NCBI RefSeq assembly: GCF_900111585.1
Contig: NZ_FOHI01000001.1
Span: 124,001 to 188,000, forward strand
Source of the DNA: Nitrosospira multiformis
Lineage (GTDB): Bacteria > Pseudomonadota > Gammaproteobacteria > Burkholderiales > Nitrosomonadaceae
DNA length: 64,000 nucleotides
Direction of reading: 5' to 3'
Position numbers and translations under genes: made by a program. Below are positions 9,583 to 18,869 of the stretch, piece after piece; the stretch's first letter is position 1, and the number at the start of each line of letters is the position of its first letter. Below the pieces are notes generated by a model. That model did not search any database and was not told where the DNA came from. It saw only the letters and a program-made list of their open reading frames with translations.

Positions 9583-9659
9583 TCGGAGGTATTTCCGGAT
9601 TCCCCTGGTTTGCTTTGCTCCTGGGGTTTATCCAATATTTTTTTCTATGGCGCTTTGCG

Positions 9660-10355
9660 TCAGTCTTTTTCGCCCGACAAAGCCAGCAGCAGGTGCAGCA
9701 AACTGGTGAAGAGGTTGTAGAGGCTGAGGTAGATGCCCATGGTCGCCATCACGTAGTTGGTTTCCCCGCCGTTCACGATGCGGCTTACATCAAACAGAAT
9801 GAAGCCGGAGAACAGCAGTACCGCAACTGCCGAAATGGCAAGCGAAGCTGCCGGTATGGCAAAGAACAGATTGGCGATCGATGCGATCATCAGGAGTATC
9901 AGCCCCACGAACAGGAAGTTCTGCATGAAGCCGAAATCCTTCTTCGTCACCGTGGCGATGGTGGCCAGCGTGAAGAAGATTGCTCCTGTTCCCGCTGCGG
10001 CGGTTGTGATGATTTGCGCGCCATTCTTGAAATGAAGCGCATATTGGAGCATCGGGCCTAGCCACCACCCGGCCACAAAAGTAAACAGAAACAGCAATCC
10101 GATTCCCACCACGCTGTTACGGGTGGCGCTCACGCCAAACAGCAATCCCATCATGATGGCCAGCATCACCAGCGGTCCCATGATAGGCGCTTGCGCGAGG
10201 AACGCGAAGTTGGTGCTCATTCCGATCATCGCGCCGATCACCGTTGGAATCATGGTCAGGCCAAGCATCCAATAGGTATTGCGCAGTACCTTGTTACGAT
10301 CGACTGCAAGTCCGGTTTGCACAGTCGGGCTGGAATATCGAAGTTCAGGTTGCAT
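9660..10355 (-). CDS. Bax inhibitor-1/YccA family membrane protein
   Basis: The 231-residue product is almost entirely hydrophobic, with about seven membrane segments. The family signature appears as LRNTYWMLGLTMIPTVIGAM near the N-terminus and LFSGFILFDVSRIVNGGETN near residue 190, where the Asp lies in a conserved FDVSRI motif. Bacterial members (YccA, YbhL) are inner-membrane proteins; YccA interacts with the protease FtsH, and others act as calcium leak channels. Which role applies here cannot be told. A clear AAGGAG lies 8 bases before the ATG. It is monocistronic and convergent with rlmD. Confidence 0.9.
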   Translation of the reverse strand: MQPELRYSSPTVQTGLAVDRNKVLRNTYWMLGLTMIPTVIGAMIGMSTNFAFLAQAPIMGPLVMLAIMMGLLFGVSATRNSVVGIGLLFLFTFVAGWWLGPMLQYALHFKNGAQIITTAAAGTGAIFFTLATIATVTKKDFGFMQNFLFVGLILLMIASIANLFFAIPAASLAISAVAVLLFSGFILFDVSRIVNGGETNYVMATMGIYLSLYNLFTSLLHLLLALSGEKD

Positions 10356-10488
10356 GACGTCTCCTTGGTTGACGAAACTTTACACGCATAAGACTACTCA
10401 TCTTTATGGAAAGTTGCAATCCTGTCGTCATTGCGGACGCATTGCTGGAAAAACAGGCCCCAAACGAGTATGATTCGCAAGCAGTTTC

Positions 10489-10522
10489 GGAGGCGTGGCC
10501 GAGCGGTTTAAGGCAGCAGTCC
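10489..10522 (+). tRNA. 5' fragment of a tRNA-Ser-like gene
   Basis: GGAGGCGTGGCCGAGCGG followed by TTTAAGGCAGCAGT has the acceptor strand, D arm and start of the anticodon stem of a class II (Ser-type) tRNA. It then stops and runs into unrelated bases 10 nt before the intact tRNA-Ser. No 3' half is present, so it is a truncated copy. It could be a recombination scar at a tRNA integration site. Confidence 0.6.
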
Positions 10523-10532
10523 GAGAGTCAAT

Positions 10533-10620
10533 GGAAGAGTGGCCGAGCGGTTGAAGGCACCGGTCTTGAAAACCGGCAATGGGCAACCATTCGTGGGTTC
10601 GAATCCCACCTCTTCCGCCA
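10533..10620 (+). tRNA. tRNA-Ser(UGA)
   Basis: The 88-nt sequence begins GGAAGAGTGGCCGAGCGG and ends with an acceptor strand complementary to the start (CTCTTCC) followed by GCCA, so CCA is encoded. The anticodon loop is CTTGAAA in a stem CCGGT/ACCGG, giving anticodon TGA. The variable arm (GGGCAACCATTC region) and the T loop GGTTCGAATCC are typical of a class II serine tRNA. The accessory region starts right after it. Confidence 0.95.
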
Positions 10621-11438
10621 TCCATCGCGTAAATACGCGGTTTTAAGGTAAGTTGGAATTTATACCCACCATTAAAACCACCAAGTTTTAGCCGGTTAAT
10701 CAACGCGTTTTGATTTAACTAAGGCCATTTCTCACGTTCTCATGCGGTTTCCGTAGTTTCCCGGTTTTTTCGAAGTTAACTGCTCCACACCTAGCTAAGT
10801 TACCGGTGAGGACACAACGTCCATGAATGCGGGTTTATTCTCACCAGAGAGGACGGGGTTAATCAAAGAGGAGTGATTTACAAGGTAGGTGTTATCTGCT
10901 GAGCCGAACGGAAAGAATGAGAAGAAAGAAGGCAGGCTCGTGTTGAGGGATTTATGGATTAACAGTATTCAATTCATATAATCTGGTTACATCTATATTG
11001 TTGCTAAGACATTGAATTATTAATATTTTAACTGTTAAGTGAAACGGTTCAGTTCTTTTTGATTCTTGTGAATTGTGTAATTTTCGCTGCGCAATTACAC
11101 AGGAATTACACAGATATATGTCATCTCCGATGAGAGTAGTTTGTTGTGGCACATACAACGCTCCCCCTGCTAAAGGTTAAGGGGCGGGGGAGTACGCGAC
11201 GTGACCTAAACCACACCCTGATTTTAAGGCCAAATACCCACGATAAAATACGTTATCATGGGTAAAAGTATACGAACCTGACCAACATCTTTCAAAAAAA
11301 ACCGTCAGAATGGACGTGCCAAAGATGCCTTCTATCGTAATTATGTTGAAATGGAAGATGACCCGAAGTCCCTGGATAGCGCAACCTTGATGTTGACGGG
11401 CATGTTGGGTAGGGATAAAAGCGGCATGGATATGATTC
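10621..11438. other. 818-bp AT-rich stretch after tRNA-Ser without a convincing gene
   Basis: It is AT-rich and has no ORF with coding character on the minus strand. Features: an inverted repeat TGTGTAATT (11074-11082)/AATTACACA (11093-11101) with a further ATTACACA copy just downstream; one copy of a 17-bp repeat at 11242-11258; and from 11258 a plus-strand frame with a stop after seven codons, whose later part (RAKDAFYRNYVEMEDDPKSL around 11308) looks like a decayed coding remnant of unknown family. Confidence 0.5.
11242..11258. repeat. 17-bp direct repeat, left copy
   Basis: GATAAAATACGTTATCA occurs here and at 21356-21372, identical over 17 bases and in the same orientation. Each copy contains an inverted GATAA...TTATC pair. 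The two copies bracket about 10.1 kb of accessory genes. Confidence 0.6.
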
Positions 11439-11903
11439 TTATTTTGTTTTCTCAGCGAGCAATGCATCTCCGGCACGTTTCCACTCCCGTCTTCTAGGAT
11501 CCTCTGCCGGCACATTTGCCAGCCCCAGCAGGGCACCCAGTAGCTCCCCTCGATCGAATGCCGGAGTACGGGTTGCCGGATCCACGAGACCTGCGAGAAT
11601 CAGCAACTCGGCAGCATTGTACAATTCCTGGTCACGCTCTCTGGAGGCCTCCTCCCTGTTGATCGCTTCCAAAATACGTGCCGCTTCCTCGTCCCTGGCC
11701 GCAAGGCGGGCGGCTTCTGCCTTTGCCCTTTGTGCTCGCTCGGCCGCCGCCTCCGCCTTGATTAACGCGGTAAGGATATGGGAGTCTACGTCAGTGCGCT
11801 TGAGCTTGTCCGCCAACAAGAGGAGCTGTTGTTGTTGTTCGCTGGGTGCTTTGAGGCCACCTAGATACGCCAGTCTCGCGGTAAGCCATTTGTCGTGCAA
11901 CAT
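11439..11903 (-). CDS. TraD-like conjugal transfer accessory protein (relic of a mobile element)
   Basis: The 154-residue product has an N-terminal MLHDKWLTARLAYLGGLK, a charged Ala/Glu/Arg-rich helical middle (likely coiled coil, residues 50-90), and a C-terminus ELLGALLGLAN...REWKRAGDALLA. That end resembles small conjugal transfer TraD proteins of the relaxosome (pattern GALL...D...W+..G..). The start at 11903 is preferred to 11921 because GGAGGTG lies at the right distance before it. No relaxase or other transfer gene is nearby. The family call is moderate. Confidence 0.55.
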   Translation of the reverse strand: MLHDKWLTARLAYLGGLKAPSEQQQQLLLLADKLKRTDVDSHILTALIKAEAAAERAQRAKAEAARLAARDEEAARILEAINREEASRERDQELYNAAELLILAGLVDPATRTPAFDRGELLGALLGLANVPAEDPRRREWKRAGDALLAEKTK

Positions 11904-12185
11904 GAACACCTCCTGGTTCATTGATTGACAGCCGTTCTAGCTGCTTCGAGAGAGGTGAGAGTAAGCTGGAGACCGTAAACCCTCATCTTGAGGGGTAGTG
12001 TGATCAGATATCCAGCTCAGAGAGTTAGCGAGCGGACAATAGGTGTTCGACGCCACGCATCCGATCGATGGATGTAAAGTCAACGCACAGGTTCGTCTGC
12101 TTCGCCACTTGCTATTGAGTTATCCTCTCGTCCGATGTTGGAGTAGTCGTATAGCTCTCCGTATCGCTATGTGTTAGTTGCAGTA

Positions 12186-12674
12186 TCAGCTGTCAGCCTC
12201 GATCAAGTTTTTTATATTACGTACCGTTCGCTCAGCTCCATGCTGAGCCGCGATGCGTATTAGTCGTTCGAAGGGTCGCATAAATATCTTCATCTCCAGC
12301 AACTCGAAGGTAAATATCAGTTTGACCAGACCTTCTCTACCTTCATCCTGTATCTCGTACATGCAGTGAAAAGGGTCAGAAATACCCGCAAAAGCCAGGG
12401 ATCGGTTGGGTTCATAAAGCGTAATTCTGAATTTGGATTCAGACCGGTGTCCACCATCAACACGCACTTGCCTTGCGGTAACTCCTGGGCCCATTGGCTG
12501 ATCTCCGATTTGCTTAAGCTCTTTAACTTCGGGAGACCATTTTGGGTAATTCTCAAAGAAATTATCGCCCAGATAGCGAAATACCTTCTCAGTAGAACCC
12601 TTCATAAGAATACTTGCTTTGGAAGCTACCGGTTGGGCCGGTCTCGAATCAAATATCGATCGCAAACTGAACAT
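12186..12674 (-). CDS. SRPBCC-superfamily protein (polyketide cyclase/dehydrase-like)
   Basis: The 162-residue product matches the START/SRPBCC pattern for binding small hydrophobic ligands: ASILMKGSTEKVFRYLGDNF at the start, KWSPEVKELKQIG, and a C-terminal amphipathic helix (MRPFERLIRIAAQHGAERTV). The ligand cannot be predicted. It stands alone between the TraD-like gene and a histidine kinase, with AT-rich gaps of about 280 and 215 bases that hold nothing recognisable. Confidence 0.7.
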   Translation of the reverse strand: MFSLRSIFDSRPAQPVASKASILMKGSTEKVFRYLGDNFFENYPKWSPEVKELKQIGDQPMGPGVTARQVRVDGGHRSESKFRITLYEPNRSLAFAGISDPFHCMYEIQDEGREGLVKLIFTFELLEMKIFMRPFERLIRIAAQHGAERTVRNIKNLIEADS

Positions 12675-12889
12675 ATGGGTATACTCTTTGAAAGGTGATT
12701 CCTTGAGTGAAAGGTAACCCAGGGATTTGAAAATCGGCTCTTTGATCTTGATCTGGTCGCGGGCAGGCGCTATAGATTATTAAAATCATCAAAAGCTGTT
12801 CTCGTTTATTCGAACCGTTGATGATTTCCTAAAGAAAACCGTTCATATTACCGAACCATGCCTCCACGGTCTGTTCGTTGCCCCACTAT

Positions 12890-14131
12890 TCATTGATCTG
12901 GGAGTTGCGGCTGCTCCGCTGAGGGCAGATCAATCCAGAATGTACTGCCGGCCGCGACAACACTTTCAACACCGATTTCTCCTCCCATAAATTCAACCAG
13001 TTTTTTCGTAACGACCAACCCAATACCAGTACCTTCCTCAGAACCGCTCTCACGACCAAGGCGATTGAACGGCTGAAACAGCTTGTCGAGCTGATCTTGT
13101 GTTAACCCAGAGCCAGTGTCACGAATGCGGATGCGAGTCACCCCAAAATTATTTTGAGAATATTCCACCGTTACATCACCCCCCTCACGGTTATATTTGA
13201 TCGCATTGGTGAGAAGATTGATTAGAACCTGCTTCAGTTTGGTCTCGTCAGCCAGTACATGCACGGGAAACGTATGCTCATATCGGGGAAAATTCAGTCT
13301 GATGTTTTTTTTCTGTGCCTGGGATTTAATCATCGTTTGGCACTCTTCCAAGATGGTGAATAGCGATAATGGCGTTTGCAAGAGGGATAACTTCCCCGAT
13401 TCAATCGCTGCCGAATGGAGGATTTGATTAACCAGACTCAATAGGTACCACCCTGATTCCAGAATATATTCAATATTTCCCTTTTGGGATGATGTTGGGG
13501 GTGGATTATCCATTTCCATAAGTTGAGCAAACCCGAGTATGGCATTTAGCGGCGTTCGTAATTCGTGGCCCATACTTGAAATAATTTCCGATTGCTCTAA
13601 GTTGGCTTTTTTCGCGGCATCTTTGTTCCGGATTATCTGGGTCAGTATTCGGCTCAAGTTAAGGCTTGATTCCAGCCGATCCATGATGAGACACGCCAAA
13701 TCCTGTAAGCTGGCAAATTCTTTCTCATTCAATACCCGAGGCTTTCGGTCGATAATCCATAACGATCCCAGATTAAAACCTCCAACTGTAATCAAGGGCG
13801 CTCCCGCATAGAACTCCATACCTGCCACCTCGGTTGCAAGCATTTTTGTAAGCAGGCTGGTATCGATCTTCGTATTTGCAACAATATAGGGAGCGTCACA
13901 TAGCAGAGTGATCGCTGGATATTCCGGGGGAAACCTAATTTCGGTGGCTTCAAGGCCACAGCCGGATACAAGCCGAATATGATCGCTATCGACAATACCG
14001 ATTACTGCAACCGGAACGTCAAACAGTTGTGCTGCGAGTGCGGTAATTCGATCTAGGGTTCGGTCTGGGGTGGGTAACAATATCTCGTATTGCTTCAACA
14101 CGAGCGCCCGTTCTGTTTCATTCGCTGACAT
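12890..14131 (-). CDS. GAF-domain sensor histidine kinase
   Basis: The 413-residue cytoplasmic protein has an N-terminal GAF domain (residues 20-155; DVPVAVIGIVDSDHIRLVSG), then a HisKA domain with the phospho-acceptor His189 in SSMGHELRTPLNAI. The HATPase domain has the N box (LINLLTNAIKYNREGG), G1 (IRDTGSGL) and G2 (GTGIGLVVTKKLVEFMGG). There is no membrane segment and no response regulator next to it, so it is an orphan kinase of unknown signal. Confidence 0.9.
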   Translation of the reverse strand: MSANETERALVLKQYEILLPTPDRTLDRITALAAQLFDVPVAVIGIVDSDHIRLVSGCGLEATEIRFPPEYPAITLLCDAPYIVANTKIDTSLLTKMLATEVAGMEFYAGAPLITVGGFNLGSLWIIDRKPRVLNEKEFASLQDLACLIMDRLESSLNLSRILTQIIRNKDAAKKANLEQSEIISSMGHELRTPLNAILGFAQLMEMDNPPPTSSQKGNIEYILESGWYLLSLVNQILHSAAIESGKLSLLQTPLSLFTILEECQTMIKSQAQKKNIRLNFPRYEHTFPVHVLADETKLKQVLINLLTNAIKYNREGGDVTVEYSQNNFGVTRIRIRDTGSGLTQDQLDKLFQPFNRLGRESGSEEGTGIGLVVTKKLVEFMGGEIGVESVVAAGSTFWIDLPSAEQPQLPDQ

Positions 14132-14578
14132 AAATCAACCGATTAATTTTTGGTATCCATCACTTTATGACGGAACAGACAGAGCGCGGGAACGATTGGG
14201 AGCAACTACTCAGCCTGTGAAATAAGGCTTTTTCTACCGGCAGAATCTATTTGGAACACAGCACGCCTGCTGCCCCAAGGAGTTTACTAAGAAGCTTCAG
14301 AAGATATTCCGCTGCCGTTGAGTCTGGTTCGTTTCGCTTGACTGGAACCTAAACGGAACGTCATATCTATATTTTTAGTGGGATGCGCGGCAGAGGAAAG
14401 CGGATGGCATGGTCTATGCGCAGCAAGACTCATTCACTCCAGCGCGTGCCGCAGCAGGATAACTGTAAATAGTAGGGAGTCCGGGGACTGAGATCTGGCG
14501 CGGGCTAGCCCGCGAGGATGATACAATTTCTCAAACGAAAATCCCAAAACAGGAATTTTCGTTTGTTTTGTTGACTTT
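14132..14578. other. 447-bp gap; inverted repeat after the cold-shock gene
   Basis: No gene is visible. CAAACGAAAAT (14532-14542) pairs perfectly with ATTTTCGTTTG (14555-14565), an 11-bp stem that follows the end of the minus-strand cold-shock gene and is probably its terminator, although the minus-strand bases after it are not a clean U tract. The remainder contains only the upstream region of the histidine kinase. Confidence 0.5.
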
Positions 14579-14788
14579 TTACTGGGGTCTAATATTCGAT
14601 GCCTGTAAACCCTTAGGCCCGCTTATCACATCAAAAGTGACACGCTGGGCCTCTTGCAGCGTTTTGAAACCTTCACCCACAATTGAAGAGAAGTGGGCAA
14701 AAAAATCTTTTCCACCTTCATCTGAGGTAATAAAGCCAAAGCCTTTATCATCGCTAAACCATTTTACAATACCTGTTTCTGTTGCCAT
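14579..14788 (-). CDS. Cold-shock-domain protein, CspA family
   Basis: The 69-residue protein [19 protein letters not shown]... is a single cold-shock domain. RNP1 is KGFGFIT and RNP2 is DFFAHFS, the two RNA/ssDNA-binding motifs, and the usual [10 protein letters not shown] end is present. It acts as a nucleic-acid chaperone. The start at 14788 gives the family length; the upstream extension (to 14830) is not part of the family. Confidence 0.93.
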   Translation of the reverse strand: MATETGIVKWFSDDKGFGFITSDEGGKDFFAHFSSIVGEGFKTLQEAQRVTFDVISGPKGLQASNIRPQ

Positions 14789-14960
14789 GTCATTTCTCCT
14801 TAATAAGATTCCACTCACAGTGACCTGCAAGTGATCAGTCTGTGAATATCAAGGGAAAGAGTCAACCAAAGGTATCGTTTTACAGCTTGAATCCAAAAGA
14901 CCTACTTCAGGATACACGCTATATGAAGAAGGTCAAACTTTATTTTGCACAACCGCGCTG

Positions 14961-15620
14961 TCAGGCAGCATACCAGAGCACGGCAAAGTAATGGCATGTG
15001 GTGCCTGCTATCACAAAGAGGTGCCAAACGAAGTGACCATACCGCAACCGTGAATCGAGCGCGAAAAAAACCACTCCGAGTGTGTAAGACACGCCCCCCG
15101 CAGTCAACCAGAGCAACCCTTGTATTGGCATTTTAGCCACCAAGGGATCAGCCGCAATCACAACAAGCCACCCCATAAACAGATAGAGGATGGTTGATAG
15201 AATGGGTAAAGAGGCTCTATAAAATACCTTGAGCATTATACCGGCCACCGCAAGACCCCAAATTCCCACGAGAAGGGCACGTCCCCATACTCCATCAAGT
15301 ACTCCGAGAGTGAACGGCGTATATGTGCCCGCGATAAGAACAAAGATGGCAGAATGCTCGACAACTTTAAACACGCGCTTGGCCTTGCCTGTCGGCAACG
15401 CGTGGTATATGGTCGAGGCAAGATAAAGAAATATGACAGTCGCGGAGAAGAGACTCGTGCCTACAAGGAATCTGGTGTCGCCGGAGCGGGCAGCATGAGT
15501 GATGAGAAATGGAGTCCCTACGAGTGCGGCGACCAAGGCTATACCATGGCTAATGCTGTTTGCAATTTCTTCCGCTTGCGACTGCTCACGCTTTAGCGGC
15601 AACTGATTGAAGTACGGCAT
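14961..15620 (-). CDS. Hemolysin III family (PAQR-like) membrane protein
   Basis: The 219-residue product has about seven membrane segments. The family's conserved metal-site residues are visible: EEIANSISHGIALVAALVG (Glu and His), a Ser/His pair in LASTIYHALP, VVEHSAIFVLIAGTYTPF, and the C-terminal HFVWHLFVIAGTTCHYFAV. These match bacterial relatives of PAQR receptors (YqfA/TrhA). The enzymatic role is not established. It has its own promoter region, which holds nothing recognisable to 15952. Confidence 0.9.
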   Translation of the reverse strand: MPYFNQLPLKREQSQAEEIANSISHGIALVAALVGTPFLITHAARSGDTRFLVGTSLFSATVIFLYLASTIYHALPTGKAKRVFKVVEHSAIFVLIAGTYTPFTLGVLDGVWGRALLVGIWGLAVAGIMLKVFYRASLPILSTILYLFMGWLVVIAADPLVAKMPIQGLLWLTAGGVSYTLGVVFFALDSRLRYGHFVWHLFVIAGTTCHYFAVLWYAA

Positions 15621-15952
15621 GATACTTGAGCTAATCTTGGCGCCTCTCTAACAACCCACCTTGAACGTTTGACTATCTGCCGGTCAGCTCTTGTTCCATA
15701 AAGGAAAGGCGAAAGGACTAACTGAGTATAAGCTTGATGGCTTATCGAACATTTCGTGGACCCAAGCATTCAGACTTTGTCGCCTTGTTTATAACGCTCT
15801 AGCTTTCTTTTTTATCCATGTTAGGTCCTATTATTTTTCTTGTTCAGAACAATTTCAGTATAGCTAACCTTGGGCTTACATATCTCTCTTGCTAGGGAGA
15901 TGGTTTGATGTGCCCCCGGTAGTAGTGCCAGGGCGTTCTAGCAAAGTCCCAG
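15621..15952. other. 332-bp AT-rich gap before the IS3 remnant
   Basis: No gene or RNA is recognised. It contains the upstream region of the minus-strand hemolysin III gene, and near 15910-15950 probably the outer end of the truncated IS3 element, but I could not identify a matching terminal repeat. Confidence 0.4.
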
Positions 15953-16363
15953 TTAAAAATCAGTTTTTGTTTCTTTCACAGCTTTTATTTCTTTATTTAT
16001 GCGGCAGTTGGCGGCGAATTCTGCCGGAGTTTGATAATTCAATGCGCTGTGCGGTCGATGCTCGTTGTAGTCGCGCCGCCAGACTGATATTCGAATCCGT
16101 GCCTCAGCCAGGCTGGTAAACCAGTGATCGTTCAAGCACTCATCCCGAAACCGACCGTTGAAGCTCTCAATGTACGCATTTTGCGTTGGCTTACCCGCCT
16201 CAATCAATTTGAGTTGGACGCCATTCTTATAAGCCCACTGATCCAGTGCCTTGCTGGTGAACTCCGGTCCCTGATCGGTGCGAATGGCCAAGGGCAACCC
16301 ACGAAACTGTGCCGCCCGCTCCAGGACACGCACGACATCTATCACAGCTTTAGTGAATCGTGT
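15953..16363 (-). mobile_element. IS3-family transposase (OrfB) 3' fragment
   Basis: About 130 residues of an rve/DDE integrase core are present: IRTDQGPEFTSKALDQWAYK carries the second Asp and ESFNGRFRDECLNDHWF the catalytic Glu, followed by the usual WRRDYNEHRPHSALNYQTP end. The first Asp and the N-terminal half are missing: the frame runs out near 16363, where it abuts the plus-strand resolvase pseudogene. OrfA is absent, so the element is dead. Confidence 0.85.
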
Positions 16364-16371
16364 GAGAGTAA

Positions 16372-16910
16372 ATGATCATTGGTTACGCGACAATTTCAAC
16401 GATCGATCAGACGGCGGGTTTCGAGTCCCAGTTGAGAGAACTTGAAGGCGTCAAGTGCCAAAAAATCTTCCGGGAACAAACCTCATCGGTTGGTATTCGT
16501 CTACAGCTTGAAACGGCGCTGGAGTTTGTGCGGCAAGATGATGTTCTCGTGGTCATCAAGCTTGACCGGCTTGCCAGATTCGTCGCCGACCTTATGAGAA
16601 TCATCCAGGCCCTGGAACGAAGGGCGCTGCCTTGCGGGTTCTGAACCTCCGGATGGATACAAGCACGCCCACCGGAAAGCTGATGTTGACCGTACTGGGA
16701 GGCATCGCTCAATTCGAGCGGGAAATGATGCTGGAGAGGCAAAGGGAAGGTGTGGCCAAGGCCAAGGCCGCGGGAAAATACAAGGGACGAAAACCAATCT
16801 CGGACGCGATCAGGCAGGAAGTAATCCGCCTTGCAGGAGAGGGGACGACCAAGCCGCCATCGCTAGCCAATTAAGAATTGGTGAAGCAACCATCATGTAT
16901 CGGATTCTCG
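16372..16910 (+). pseudogene. Serine recombinase (resolvase/invertase), frameshifted
   Basis: The first frame (16372-16644) gives MIIGYATISTIDQTAGFESQ ... IKLDRLAR, the N-terminal catalytic domain, although the normally conserved serine region reads YATIST. After a shift near 16630 the second frame continues LRVLNLRMDTSTPTGKLMLT and IAQFEREMMLERQREGVAKA up to 16874. A further shift is needed to read the helix-turn-helix (AAIASQLRIGEAT). At least two indels make it inactive. It adjoins the IS3 fragment head-on. Confidence 0.85.
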
Positions 16911-16957
16911 CTGGTTCCTCAAAGCTAGAAGTTCTCTCACTAAAAAGGGTTTAACGA

Positions 16958-17107
16958 ATGGCTGCGCGTGCACGTTGGGAAACGGCGCAGCGTTGGTATG
17001 AGGTTGAGCCTGTTTGTGATTTGGTAGGCGACTGGATCCTTATGTGTAACGGCTCGCAATGGAAAACGGTTGTGCTCGCATTTAACGCCGTTTTCGGCTC
17101 AGAATAA
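16958..17107 (+). pseudogene. WGR-domain protein fragment, copy 1
   Basis: MAARARWETAQRWYEVEPV is followed by DLVGDWILM, the start of a WGR domain, and then unrelated bases end the frame at 49 residues without the WGR core. A second copy of the same region lies at 18984-19174, about 80% identical by eye. The shared part ends at the ILM/VLM codons. WGR domains occur in PARP-like and DNA-damage-linked proteins, but the function of these short bacterial proteins is unknown. Confidence 0.55.
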
Positions 17108-17246
17108 CTGCAACTGGCAGAGCCTGCCGGCTCACACATATGAATTGAGCCAAGTCCGATACCGTTAGAAATACCGGCAATAATCGATGCACAGCATCGA
17201 TAGCTGTCGATAAATAATGAGATTATTATTTGTTATAAATAGATGC

Positions 17247-18863
17247 TTACGCCAAGTGTTCAAACAGTCGCGCGACCGCCTCAGCACCTGGATCAGCGTG
17301 ACCGACCAAATGCTTGGCATTGATATAGGAAGCGCGGCCCGCATTCGCCTTGCTCATGTGGGCAGTGCGGTCGGCACCCGCACGCGCGGCTTTCGCCGCC
17401 TCGGGCAGGCTCTCTTCCAGGGCATCAAGGGCCGGCGCAAGAGCATCGACCATGGTGCGGTCACCCGGACGTGCCCCGCCGATCTCCTGCATTCTCCGCA
17501 ACCCGGCCTGCAACGCTTCGCGCATTGGCAAGCCGCTTGAGGCGGCATCGCCCGCTGCGGCGAAGAAGATCGCGAGGAGGACACCGCACGAGCCTCCCAT
17601 GGTTTGGGAAAGCTCCAAGCCAATGGCTCGATAGAGCTGGGTATGGTCGGCAAGCGGCAATCGGTCCACGGCGCCGATCAGGGCGCGTGCCGCGCCAGCT
17701 AGCGTGCTGCCGGTGTCGCCATCGCCTGACTTCGCGTCGAGCGCGTTGAGGTCGTTCTCGGCGGCGATCAGAACCTCGCAGCAACTGGTCAGGAACTCCC
17801 TGGTCGGCTTGTGCATCGAGGGCATCGGAACGACAGCCGTCAGGCCGTCCGGAAGCGCCTGAATCGCGACTTGGCCTAGCCGGGAGACCCGTGGCCATGT
17901 CGCCAGGGGCGTGTGCTGCTTGAGCAGGGCGATCTCGGCATCGTCGGCAGGATAGGCCGAAATCGAGAAGCCATGCATGTCGAGCGATGTCATCATGGTC
18001 GCCGGCCCGATGACGTGGGTTATCCGCTCGCCAATCGCTGACCGCCGGATTTCGTTGAGGATGATCGACATCTCGATGACCGACGTGCCGCCGAGATTGT
18101 TGACCATAGCGACATGCGGCTTTTCTTCCATTGCAGCTGACAGGCGCTCGACCATGGCAGCGACAGCTTCGCTCGCGTCCTTGAACTCGACCTGCTCAAC
18201 CCCAGCTTCACCGTGGATGCCAAGCCCAAGCTCGGACATTCCGGGCGGGATGCGATCCTCCTTTGGCGAACCTGGGATGGTGCAGGTGTTTAGCGACATG
18301 CCGATGCTTTTTGTCTTTGACACGACCTTGCGCGCGGCCGCGGCGACGTGCGCCAAGTCGGCCCCATTCTCGGCCAACGCGCCGGCTATCTTGTGCACGA
18401 AAAGCGTGCCGGCGACGCCGCGGGCTTGGGGCAAGTCGGGCAACGCCACATCATCGTCGACGATCACTATCTCGACATTCAAGCCAAACTGGCGAGCGCG
18501 TTCGGCCGCCAGCCCGAAATTCAATCGGTCACCGGTATAATTCTTGACGATGAGCAGGCAGCCGGACAATCCCGTCACGGCAAGGATGCCTGCCAGTACC
18601 GCGTCGACTGTCGGCGAGGCGAAGATGTCGCCGCACACCGCGGCCGTCAGCATCCCTTCCCCGACGAAACCCGCATGTGCCGGTTCGTGGCCCGATCCGC
18701 CTCCCGAAATCAACGCGACCTTGGACTTGTCCCAGTCATTGCGTACGACCACCCGTATATGCGGATAGCCGTCGAGCCGCGCCAGCTTACCGCCAGACGC
18801 CGCGACCAGACCATCGACGGCTTCGGTGACGATGCTTTCTTTGGTGTTGATGAACTGGGCCAT
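17247..18863 (-). CDS. Dihydroxyacetone kinase, fused DhaK-DhaL
   Basis: The 538-residue ATP-dependent kinase phosphorylates dihydroxyacetone (or a related ketose). The DhaK part (1-330) has the substrate loop LISGGGSGHEPAHAGFVGEG and His217 in LGLGIHGEAGVE, which forms the hemiaminal bond with substrate. The DhaL part (345-538) has the ATP/Mg loop NALDAKSGDGDTGSTL and QTMGGSCGVLLAIFF. The fusion is the ATP-using type, not the PTS type. GC content and codon use are clearly higher than in the neighbouring accessory genes, and the sequence looks alphaproteobacterial; that origin is inference. An IS6-like terminal repeat begins 7 bases before the ATG, and no ribosome-binding site is visible. Confidence 0.92.
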   Translation of the reverse strand: MAQFINTKESIVTEAVDGLVAASGGKLARLDGYPHIRVVVRNDWDKSKVALISGGGSGHEPAHAGFVGEGMLTAAVCGDIFASPTVDAVLAGILAVTGLSGCLLIVKNYTGDRLNFGLAAERARQFGLNVEIVIVDDDVALPDLPQARGVAGTLFVHKIAGALAENGADLAHVAAAARKVVSKTKSIGMSLNTCTIPGSPKEDRIPPGMSELGLGIHGEAGVEQVEFKDASEAVAAMVERLSAAMEEKPHVAMVNNLGGTSVIEMSIILNEIRRSAIGERITHVIGPATMMTSLDMHGFSISAYPADDAEIALLKQHTPLATWPRVSRLGQVAIQALPDGLTAVVPMPSMHKPTREFLTSCCEVLIAAENDLNALDAKSGDGDTGSTLAGAARALIGAVDRLPLADHTQLYRAIGLELSQTMGGSCGVLLAIFFAAAGDAASSGLPMREALQAGLRRMQEIGGARPGDRTMVDALAPALDALEESLPEAAKAARAGADRTAHMSKANAGRASYINAKHLVGHADPGAEAVARLFEHLA

Positions 18864-18869
18864 GTTTTC

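Noticed and set aside
10428-10703. 91-codon minus-strand frame across tRNA-Ser
   Set aside because: It overlaps the intact tRNA; the translated tRNA complement gives a well-known spurious protein pattern.
11177-11536. 119-codon minus-strand frame before the TraD-like gene
   Set aside because: No ribosome-binding site, odd composition, and it overlaps the TraD-like end; the opposite strand has better coding character.
14532-14565. Cold-shock or riboswitch-type RNA near csp
   Set aside because: The hairpin lies after the gene, not in its leader, so it is better explained as a terminator.
17977-18540. 187-codon plus-strand frame inside dhaKL
   Set aside because: High-GC shadow frame; the minus strand encodes the complete kinase.
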